Below, in pieces: positions 44,201 through 56,200 of a stretch of DNA of 64,000 nucleotides. The stretch lies in NCBI GenBank assembly GCA_907163375.1, contig CAJQUW010003017.1, positions 124,001 through 188,000 on the forward strand, read 5' to 3'. A program made the position numbers and the translations under genes. The DNA comes from Prostheceraeus crozeri (taxonomy: Eukaryota > Platyhelminthes > Polycladida > Euryleptidae). The notes beneath the pieces are model-generated. The model was not told the origin of the DNA. It saw only the letters and a program-made list of their open reading frames with translations, and made no database searches. The stretch's first letter is position 1. Every line of letters starts with the position of its first letter.

Positions 44201-47200
44201 TTTTAAACCGGTCACTACATGCATGAATTACATTGTAGTGCTACTCCAAATATTATAATCAATTTATTCAATTGCAGCAAGCAGAAAATTCTCAGTTGAT
44301 GATCTACGGAAAGATAAATTTTTCCTAGTGACACTTACTTTTTGCCATTGTTCCAATGTCCAATGTCGATGGGCTTTTGCCCAAGTAAATCTCTTCTTTT
44401 TCATTGCTTTCACTAGCAGCGGCTTTCTGATCGCTTTCTTGACTTTTCGAACACCCTCGTTAAGTCTTCGGCGAACAGAATGAACAGACAGATGCGTCTT
44501 TGTTTCCCATTTAATGCCCTCAGCAGTGAGTCTCGAATTCTTTTTACTAGTTCGTACAACAAGTCTGTCGTGTTCAACACCAGATTTTCGTTTGCTACTG
44601 CACCTTCCGGCTCGCAAAGTTGTCCGGCACCCAGTTTTTAGGTATCTATCGAATACATTATGTACCGATAAGCGAGGGATACCTATGGTTTTCGAAATTT
44701 CGCGAATAGAAAGACCGCCATCTGTACTAAGGGTTATGACTCGATTTCTCTGTAGTGGGTGAATATATATGACTAATCCAATAAATCATTTGACGAAAAG
44801 ACATCAAGTTTTGTATTGACAGTCAAATTTGAATTTAAGATTACCATAGAAAGCTAATAATTGTCGTTATTCATTGCCATGAACCTATGGCAGTAGGTAA
44901 AAGTACATACAGAAACAGCGGAAACGGGAATACCGGTAGTTTTGGTTAGCTTCCAATGTGTTCATGAGTGTTAATTAGTGGTCAATGATATGAGTCATAG
45001 ATATATCAAGTATTAATATGATAGTAAATACAGGCTAGATGTATTTCCTGATCTAGATTATCCATAGAAAGAAATAATTTGAAAGCAGAAGTAACCAATT
45101 CACACAAATCACTTAGTTAATCAATTTTGTAAAGGTTCCCCAACTAATCTACTCGAAACTGTGCATATACTAAGAAGCATGATCCATAAGCAGATTTACA
45201 CAAATCTTCCTTTTATGTTGAGTTGGGAAGAACCAAGTTTTGTTGGATATTTAAAACTACAGTTTTTTTATATTCACGATATATCTCGATCAGCACCTGC
45301 CGATCATCTTCAGGCGAGTGAATCTATTCTGTATAATTCAAAAGAACTAAAAAAAATACAAGTATAGGAATGTATAAACATAGAAATGAAAGGTAGAGGC
45401 GACAGATAGTACTGGGTTACCTTGTACCAGTAGTAGCTTTGCAGTTACAATTACCAGTACAAATCAGCTCGTCGAGCTTCCATGCTGCTCGTGGATAATT
45501 TCGCTGTCACACAACATAACACTGTCATGCCTATATGTCGATATTTTCTTTCGGGGCACGATGATAACTTTGACTGTCTTTACATGCAGCAGTGTTGTTG
45601 CCGCTGCCGTTGTTGGCTCAGGCAAGGCTCACTCGCCTCCATCACTGCCAATACTGCAGAGCCTTCTGCGGTCTACAACAGCTGTTGTTGTTGATTTACG
45701 AAGCTCTGCCCAGCGGATAGGATACTTCGTATCGAAACGATAGGAGGTAACACTCAGTAATTCTGGCATGAAGTGCTCTGGGAAGGAGATTACCATTCCG
45801 ATACACTGAGGTCGCTACCACACCCTCGGAGAAAGCTTCTCACTAAGGGTGAACAGCATTAGCCGGGGAAGCAACCTCGCGGTCCGACTCCACACCGTAC
45901 CTCGACGAAGCTCAGCTCAGAGCTTTGTTGCATATCCCAACAACTAATGAATCGGTTGTCAGGATCCCTTACAGCATCATATTTGTATAGCCACAGAGTT
46001 AGGCAATGAAAATATGACTTAAGATTACCAACAAGAGTTCCAGTGTAAAAAAGTCCCTTACAGTCACTTGTTCCGACACTCAGGGTAACGTCGGTCCTGG
46101 GGGCCGTGCGGTAATTTCCATGCAGTCTGAATCTCGTGTGGAACAAGCTCAGTCTTTCTGACAACTTATAGTTTTCTCTACGGCATTCTCAATCAGACAA
46201 TGGATCTATTGATATCTTACGATGTCGTAGAAACTCGTAATGTATTAATTAATATGTCAAGAATTTCAGGTATAGCTTAATTGTACAAGTATTATGCATC
46301 CTGCACTAATCCACCAATTGTGAATTTAAGTTGATTATTTACTTTCCAGCCTCTATCAATCGTAAATAGTAATAATACAAACTTGTATATTTTTATGCTA
46401 AATAGTACAACAATGCGCAAACACACTTCAAGATCATTCCTGATTTGCGTTTTCTTTTTTTCAGTTGGTTTATAATTTACTATCTCTTCGTTACAATGCT
46501 CGCATTCGTGTGCGTACTTACACAGATGAAGTTACTCCTGTTGAGTCATCGTACAGCGTGTTCAAAGCAGCTGATTGGTACGAGCGTGAGATTTGGGATA
46601 TGTACGGTGTTTATTTTTCAAACCACCCAGATCTGCGGCGAATTCTGACGGATTATGGTTTTGAAGGGCATCCATTCCGCAAAGACTTTCCACTTTCTGG
46701 ATATGTAGAGGTAAAAGCATTCGACATTGACCTTTATCCTGTAATATATGTTATTGACTAACATGCATCAGAAGATCTAGCACTAGAAGTTCGAAATTCA
46801 TTGAATTCTCTTTTTATGCTTATTTGCCAAGTGTTATTAACCTTTTAATAATGGACAGTACGATCTTCAGCAGACGAATTTGTTTGTAGTATCAATATTC
46901 TCATTGATCTTGGCATTACAGAATAGTGTAGAAAAAATAATTAGGTTGAACTCAGCTTATTAAATTTTCTTACTAATCATAGAGACATGAATTAGCATAT
47001 CTTCCAGGTAGATCTGCTAAAATAATACAATGTGCATGGCTCACGGGCGGAGGAACGTCTAAAGCTTAAGTAATGTGACCCCAATACGTTCAGATTTGAA
47101 GCACTATTCCTGTAGATATTCTTGTGAGATTACAGTGAAATGCTCCAAGAACTATTTGCGAGAAAATAATAGGTATCGATTTTGATCCAAAATTCCTAAT

Positions 47201-50200
47201 ATTTATACTGCTTGCATGTACTAAATCAAAATACTTGACGAACACCAATAAAAGTTTATTGACAGATAATAGTATTGGTCAATATAAATGCTCAATATTT
47301 CGGCATGTGCCTTAATCATGAACTATGAAAAGAAAGAGCATGAAGCAAGCGAAGCTGAATTACGAAATTCAAGTGCAAAAGCTATCATAGATGTAAATGG
47401 TGATTGAAAATGGATAAAAGACCACAGAAATATAATGACAATAATCAAGATGGATTTCAAGACCATAAATGTAAAACACGCTTTACCCGCCCAACCTCCC
47501 ACAATGTATTAAGCAAATTACTTATTGATTTCTGGGCTTAATTGCCGGATACTGTTCATTTCAAACTTTTTTCTATGTGTGAGATCAGCAAAACCAGCTC
47601 TTAGAGTTGAAAAAGAAACGTCAGTCGTCGTCGGGGTAGAAATAAAATGACTTTGAGTAAGGTGTCGGAACACAGACGATGACAACTTAAGATGTTCTTT
47701 AACAACTACTTAGAACATCTTAAGTTGTCATCATCGTCTGTGTTCCGACACCTTACTCAAAGTCATTTTATTTCTACCCCATCGTTAACTGACGTTTCTT
47801 TTTCAACTCTAAGAGCTGGTTTTGCTGATCTCACACATAGAAAAAAGTTTGAAATGAACAGTATCCGGCAATTAAGCCCAGAAATCAATAAGTAATTTGC
47901 TTAATACATTGTGGGAGGTTGGGCGGGTAAAGCGTGTTTTACATTTATGGTCTTGAAATCCATCTTGATTATTGTCATTATATTTCTGTGGTCTTTTATC
48001 CATTTTCAATCACCATTTACATCTATGATAGCTTTTGCACTTGAATTTCGTAATTCAGCTTCGCTTGCTTCATGCTCTTTCTTTTCATAGTTCATGATTA
48101 AGACACATGCCCAAATATTGAGCATTTATATTCCACAGTGCAATAATCTCTTATTATTGCTTCCATATTGAAGTTTATGCTTTCCAAAGAGTGCATAAAC
48201 TTCAAGGAGTGCAATAATGGTGTAATAAAATTTTCACATCAGAAAGCAATAAGTTGACGAGCTCAACACATCGTAAACCATCGTGGTATCCAATCAGTGC
48301 AACAACTTTCTTAAGAAGAAGCTGCGGCTGCTCGGTGTGGTCTGCATCGAAAAACTTGAACAAATCTTCTTTCGCTATAACCTTTGATTGCTTCTTCGGC
48401 TTACTTTTCTTTTCGATCGTTTTTATAAAGCTCCTCAAAATCGGTGCTTCGTTAAATGATTTCCATTTTTTGTACGTTGTATAATATTGATTTAGGCATC
48501 TGTACGCTTGCCAAAGAGTTGAAGGTGCGTACTTTTCAGAAATATTCTTCATAAATACCAAAATGCTATCTAAAATTTCTTCGCGTTCTTCTTTTTCTAT
48601 GAATTCAGAAAATCTGCTTTTCCAGGTGTTGTAGATGGCTACAGACTTACAGTTAAATATTTCGTCTTGAATAGCCTGTATGGTTGAGCCATTACTATCG
48701 TTATTTCGATTAATTTTCGGACACATGTTCTTTAAATCATCACAATCGCAGTCTAAATGTACATTTGTTGAAAAATTGATGTCATCTTTTAAGCTGAAAT
48801 TGCTGATCATGGTGGGATGATATAATGAAAATACAGACAAATCTATAATGGGCAGAGAAGCAAGCTGTCTGATTATATTGCTTTGGTTTGATTTTCAAAT
48901 CAGGTTAAAGATCATGGTCATAGATTCTGGTAGTTCTGTGAAGTATTAATTTTTTACGCAGCTCGTGCAAAGATATCCATCTTAATTAAGCAGTTAATGT
49001 AGTGTAGTCTTTTGCGGTTTAGTAGCAGTTACTGACAAACCGGGCAAGTATGTATGCGTTAAGGGTTTCTTTCTGCAAGGATAGTGGTGCGTCACTGAGG
49101 CTGCTGAGGGTGCCTGAAAAAGTAATGCGGGCACTTATGTGGTTTAAAACAGCGTGTTTAGGGCACCTCTCAGACTGCTGAGAGCATCATCAATTCCTGC
49201 TTTTTATTCTGTAGGTGTGTTCAATAAAGATATTGGGCTGTGGGTAACATAGCCAGTATTATTGGCTACTCCAGCGTCTCTCAGACTTTCAAAGTGTGCA
49301 TTCTGTTCATACTAGCTACAAACATTGCCTATGTTAGTTTGTTTTTATTTATAGATGGATTTCCACTATTTCGTTGATTGTTGAATGCCACTTGTCATTT
49401 GTTCTAATTTAATCTTCGCTTTCAATAACAAATATACTAGCTATTCGATGAACGCTGAAGATTGACAGTGAATTAATTGGCTTGATCCCTTTCCAAATTT
49501 TGAGCCTTGATTATTTCATATCACATTATTTTTGGAACTTGCGTGCATGCATGCTTATCGGTACATGGTCATCCAAATAATACATAACACTAATAAACTG
49601 TTGGCTAGTAAGAAAGGCTACTTTACTTTCAATTGGTGAAAAATTAGGAAGTTTGAATAATATTCCATATTTGAGTACTTAAAGCGCGCCTTGAACCTTT
49701 CGAACTCAAATTACGTTGTGTTCGGTTAATATCTTTGCATGTCCAATGATATTCTTCTTTCAATAATGAGATATAATTTTCTTTAAGCAGCATATTTAAA
49801 TTAAATCAAAAAAGTTATCAGTTAGCCAAGCTGCTATATTATTATCCAATCTTACAAATTTTCACCGATATGACGACCTGTTCACGTAAAAAGGATTTTC
49901 AAATTTCCAAAAATTTGAAAAGCGTCCATAATCTGCCCCCGTTAAGAACGAAAGTGAAATACTTCTTTTATTTGCAAATTCCTTTCATATCTGATTGCTT
50001 CGATAACAAGGTGTTAAGAATTTTTCGTAATCTTGACTTACCTGTGCGCGTATCCCATCAGTCGTACACGCTACGAATGGCTTTGAGAAAATCATATTCC
50101 AAACATAAGTGTAAATTGAATCAGTGCGTTATTGCTGACAGCAACATCTGTTTGAGAGCTATGGTAGTGTATGAAACAACATGCAAAACGTGTGAAAGTA

Positions 50201-53200
50201 ATTACATCGGGAGTACAGTCCGTTCACTCCATACACACGCATTAACCAGAGTGTGACTGAACGCCGTTCAATTGAACTAGTTCATGAACTAGTTCACGAT
50301 TTTCGTGAACTTTAACTGAACGGCGTTCTTTTTTTCAAAATTGAACTTGAACTGAACGGCGTTCGCATATTTCGGAGATGAACGGCAGTTAACTGCTCCC
50401 GTTCATTTCTACCTTTGAACCTTCACACATGATTGTCCGGAATTGCTTCAAGCTAGAATGTACTCTACGGTTGCTTCTCCCATGGCTGCACCCTGTACTA
50501 TTTTTGTCCATGCTGTTGGAAGCTTGACGCTCATGATGCCACGCAGGCATAATATTTATTTCTTGGAAATCTTAGATGTTGGCATTTCCGATAAAGTAAG
50601 ATAGAACCGTCCTCCATTGTTGGAACCCAACCGAATTGCAGCATGAAATCTGCCACGTCAGCTCTATATTCAGAAGTCCTTTATGAAGTGATGTTAATAT
50701 TACATCGAATGAAAAAAAGGGCACGCTGTGACGTGTGATATGGGGATTAGATGTCTCTGCGAATAATTCATTATGAAAATGCAGTCACAGTGTCCTTATG
50801 TCTTCTGTTAAGTGGTGAAGTTTTATCTCCAAGTGGCTCGATGGCAAAGCGGAAGAATGACAGTGAGAAGTGGGACATGTATGAACCCATTTTTACTTTC
50901 AATAAGCAGACCGATGATAAACTTTACTACAAATGCAATCTTTGCCAAAGTGTGTGTTCTGCAGCTACTACTTCACGCTCGAACCTCAAGCGTCATCTCT
51001 CTAATCAACACGATTCCACTAATGTCAAGGAATTCGAAGCGATCGTCTCAGGTTGTACAGCAAAGAAAAAGAAAGGCCAAGACCAAAGCACCCTAGATGC
51101 ATTCCTCGGGAAGTCAAAGCAATCTGTGCCCAGCCAGGAGAAAGTTGATCAGCTCATTGCGGAGTTCATTCCTTCTTGTGGCATGCCATTCACAATTGTC
51201 CGCAGACAGGGCTTCCGCAAGTTTGTCATGGGATTGGCGCCTGGTCGAACTGTTCTATCTTACGCCACTTTGATGTCCAAGTTAAATGCAGACTTCAACA
51301 CCATGAAGACGAACATGAAGAAGGAATTCTCAAACATCTCAGTCTTCTGTCTTACTGCTGACTGCTGGACTACATTCCGCCGCGGATACTTAGGTGTGAC
51401 TATTCATTGGCTCACATCAAACCTTGAGAGGAAGTCTGCTGTGTTAGCATGCAGGCGAATGAAAGGCAATCACACTTATGACCGCATTGCGAGGAGCTCG
51501 AGGCCATAATGCGCGATTTTGGCATCCAGAATAAGATGGAAGGACGAGTTGTGACTGACAATGCGTCGAATTTTGTGAAGAGCTTCAAACACTTTGGAGA
51601 AGAGGCTCATGCCTCTCTAGCTGAATTGTTAAAGGAAGCATCACACAAAGGTGAGGAAGACGATGACGCTGATGAAAATGACAATGACGAGGATGGTGTA
51701 ATTTATCAAGAACTTAATGACATTCTCTCTTCGTCTGACATTTTCGGTGTTCTGCTCACACAATGAACTTAATCGCAACAAAGGACGTTGAAAAATACTT
51801 GACGACCGCCGAACAGTTCAAAAGAGTATCACAAAAGACAATGCTGAAACTACACGACTTGTGGAATAAACAGTCAAAGAGCACCATCATTGCTTAGAGG
51901 ATTGAAGACACGTGCGGTAAGAAGCTTGTTGTGCCTATCTGTACTCGTTGGAACAGCACCTTTCACGCTATGGAGCGGATGCAGGAAATCTTGAACGAGA
52001 AAGATGATAAGATGCAGTCACTATTTGATCACTTAGGACATCGTCACCTTCAGAATGACGAGAAGATATTTATCCAGGAGTACGTAACCACAATGCAGTA
52101 CTTCGCCTGTGCACTCGATATTCTTCAAGGAGACAAGCATATGTTCTTGGGTTATTTGTTGCCAACCATCCACGTACTGAAGGAAAAGCTGCTGGAAGTG
52201 AAAAATACTTTGACAGTGTGCAAGCCCCTTGTGGATGGCTTTGTGGTTGGACTGGACAAACGATTCGGACACCTTCTGAGTGATGAAAAATACCTCCTCG
52301 CCTCAGTGTGCCACCCCAAGTTCAAGCGCCTGGACTTCATCCATGAGGAAAATCGAAGAGCTGCGGCCTATAAGCTACTGCAAGATGCCGTGGAGAAAGA
52401 AATGCCCCTGATGAAAAGCGAGTCGACATCGAAGAGAAATCAAAGGACAAGATTGCATCCTTTTTTCATCCAAAAAAGTGCGTTCTTTTCGAAAGAACTA
52501 ATTGAGAGGTTTCTCCACTCAGACACTGAAGAGCTGGCTTTGTTGAACGTGTTTCAGCCATCAAAAGAGTTTTTGTGCAATCAAACACTACATTGCTATC
52601 TAGCGCCCCGTTGAAAGGCTTTTTTCCCATGCTGGAGAACTCTTCAGCAGGAAGCGATGTCGTCTATCTGACAAAAACTTTGAACAGCAATTACTGTTGC
52701 AACTGAACAAGTGTTTCATTTAGCTCTGTACATGTACACATCATTCTCACCATTTTCCAACTAGTGTAGTGTGAAAGAATTAAGAAATCATAGAATCGAT
52801 GTGATTTTTTGAAGAGCAAATTGAGCTTTTTCAATACTTAATTAAATCTTTTGTTGATTGTCAATTTGCATTCTATGTAAGCAATTACATCTGCGGTCAC
52901 ATGCAACTATAAACAGGACTTGTCAGTCTATCCGGACAGTTACGTGAACGTCGGAAGTTACGTGGTATGATATCAGATACAGAATTTGCCAATATGTCTA
53001 CATTCGCATCAAAGCACAATGCTAGGCCTACAATAGTATCGCATCGTCACATCATCACTTGTCCATTATGAAAAACTATTTCTTAGGAAATTGCCATAGT
53101 TCATGAAAAGTTGTCTAGTGCTCATAGATGACTACATTTGTGGTGTGAGATATGGGCTTTCTCAAACAGAATTTTGCATTTAGTTGTGCGCAAAGCGCAG

Positions 53201-56200
53201 ATATATACATATGCATTGATGACATGTATGTCACCTTTTCTGTGCATGCATGTGATTTCACCTGCATAGGCCATTAATGGCTTGACCACAGCAGCGACAA
53301 TTTAACCAAATTTAGTGACCAAGAATTGTAGACCCGCTCTAGTACTGATCGTTGCTTCTTCTCCATCTATTAACGATAAATTTACACAAGCATGTGCCTT
53401 CATACAATTGCCATTATGTCACAGAGGAAAAGGCTGCTAAGCCATGTAATCATATAACCCGGAAGTTCTCTAAATTGCATCTTACACTAAAGCTTTTATG
53501 TGAAGGAAGCGATGACTCAATTATTTGATAGATAAGCGCATTCGAAGTAAAGGTCAAAATTTCTTTTTGAAATGAACGGGAAATGAACGAAAAGGGAAAT
53601 CGGTGAACGTGAAGTGAACGAGATGGACATGTTGCTGAACTTGAACTGAACGGCGTTCAATTTTTGAAACCGTGAACTTGAACTGAACGGAGTTCACAAA
53701 TTTAAAAATGAACGTGAACTGAACGCCGTTCAAAATTTTCGTGAACTTGTCACTCACTGGCATTAACCCTCATCGGGTCAAACGGTCACAATTTGTGACC
53801 AAGCATCTTTTGAGTTTTGTAATGCATCAAGTATTGGATCTATCGGTCTGGAATTCATGGACGATGAACCATTTTAAGCCTAAAATACTGTGTTAAAATC
53901 CTGAGTTGATTAGATAAAGTATACAATATTTATGCAGTATTTATACGTAGACGGTCAAACGGTCACAAATTGTGACCAGCATTTTCTGTAGTGTAATCAC
54001 CTTATATGGCAACTACGTACTTCTTTGGGATGACCTTTTATTCAGGTAATGAATTTAGCTTCGACTATGAGTCATATAGCTCCATAGAAATTGATCTCAG
54101 GTCGCACGGTAAGCTTCACAGAACGGAAATTCAGCGAAATTTGCGGTACACGAGCGGAACCTATTAGGTGGGCAGAAACTTCAGATATTAACACAGTGCG
54201 AATAGGAGAATCGGTCCATTCTCAACTTAAAGTCGCTGTAGATTCCATTCTGGTGGTCGTAGGTTTAGTCAGAAAGTTGAGCGTATTGAGAACAACTTTC
54301 ATCAAAAAACCATGTGAATCAGATAACCGGAAGTTACAGTAAATAGATGTAAAAGAATAGTTCGCCACATTTTCACTTAGAACAATATCACTGCGCACCG
54401 AGAGATATGCTGACGGATGTTATCTGTGATGTCCACAACATTGTTTGTGACAATTACTTTATACTTCGTATGCATTGGCTGCAAAGTTGCTTGAACACAA
54501 TCTAACTCTCTTGGGAACAATGAGACTTCACCGACGAGAAATCCCAAGTTATATTCGAACAACTGATGATCGATCTGTTCACTCAAGTCGATTCGCGTTT
54601 GAACATGACAAAAAAGTGTCCCTCATTTCCTACATACCCAAGAAAAAGAAAAATGTTGTCCTCCTTACATCAAGTCATTCAGACACTCGGATTTCGGAGA
54701 AGACTCAGAACAAGCCTCTTGTTATTCTTGAATACAACGCTTCCAAAGGAGGCGTGGATACAATGGAAGGTAATGTCGAAGAGTATTCGTGCCGACGTAA
54801 GACACACCGATGGCCCTTGTTATTGTTTTTCAATATCATTGATGTTGCAAACAATAAACGCATTTCTTCTTGCCAAAAAGAGTGACCTTACTCGCAACAA
54901 GAAAGAATTTCTCCGAATGCTCACCTTTCAATTGGCGCAGCCATCAGCTGAACGGCGACTTCAGAGATCTGCTGTGCGTCGATATACAAAGGAAGCAGCC
55001 GACAAGGTTGGTTTCAAATATGAAAAGACTATTCCCTGCAAAACTACTGCGACGATTTTGATCGCCCGATATGCCCCAATCATAGATTTTTGAAGGTCAT
55101 CACGAAATGTGAAGACTGTCATGAGCTCACTTAGATTTTTTAATAGGCCTACATGCAATCATGTATGCTATATATCTGTATGTAGTGTTTGTTGTGAAGT
55201 TCAAATGGGATTCTGTTTTTCTATTAAAGCAATTGGAATTTTGAGTTGCAGGCCTTCTAAATCTTGCTTTCAATTACAACTAGTTTGTGTTTCGGACTTA
55301 GGCCTAGTACTACATGTATAATATTATATTACTACAACATGTAGTATACTATTATTATTATCATTACATGTATGCCCAATACTTTATTAATTGGCATTGA
55401 TGAGGATGTAATTGGATACGTATGAGTATAGAACTGATCAATATTTGTGAATAGGCTTCATTTCTCGACATGATTCGGCACATTTATGAGTGGTCACAAT
55501 TTGTGACCGTTTGACCGGATGAGGATGTTGATTTTGGTGACCTGATAAGGGTTAAAGAACATGCCACAAACAAAGACTCAAGTGTACTCAAACATCACCT
55601 AAGTTGCTCTCCTAACATAGCTTTCCCGTTTACAGTCAGAATCAGAGCGTTTGATACAAACAGCATTAACCTACGTTTCAGAGAGGCCATATTAATAAAA
55701 TCTATGAAACCAAGCCCCAATAACAAAGATGAACGTTCAACTTATCAGACATTGATATTTTGATTTTTATGTAAGATATAATTTGAAAATCCTTTTTACG
55801 TGAACAGGCCGTCATATCGGTGAAAATTTGTAAGATTGGATAATAATACAGCAGCTTGGCTAACTGATAACTTTTTTGATATTCTTCTTGATGTTCGTCA
55901 GGTGTGCTAGGTGAGATATAAAAAGTTCTAGCCAAGCTGTTGGAAGTGAACGATTATACATTGCATGTAAACGCATCATCCACCTATGATGCCGTGTATG
56001 AAATTCAATTTCAACAGCTTAAATATTTTATCTACACGTACGCTGTTCGGGTATAATTGCATCATTCTTTTGCCATGAATATGATGTCACTTCAGTAATT
56101 AATCAATTGAATTGAAAAAAATTGTTTCATTATACGTGTCGTCACCAAATATTGCAATCTTGTTGTTAATTTTAAAATTACCTTACCTATCAAGTATGTT

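Larger units (their letters stand above)
50247..53759 (+). mobile_element. hAT transposon with 8-bp target duplication
   Basis: The ends are CAGAGTGTGAC at 50247 and GTCACTCACTG at 53759 (9 of 11 matched), flanked by the exact duplication GCATTAAC (50239-50246 and 53760-53767). It is 3513 bp and carries one decayed transposase gene and palindromic repeat arrays at both ends. Confidence 0.92.
49808..55878 (+). mobile_element. Penelope-like element fragment with inverted terminal copies
   Basis: About 90 bp at 49808-49903 (ATCAAAAAAGTTATCAGTTA... to GGATTTTCAAAT) recurs inverted at 55787-55878 with about two differences, as with the inverted pseudo-LTRs of Penelope-like elements. Between them lie the C-terminal coding pieces (49870-50246 and 55556-55744). 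A hAT (50247-53759) and a piggyBac (53767-55551) separate these pieces. The reverse transcriptase proper is absent. Confidence 0.78.
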
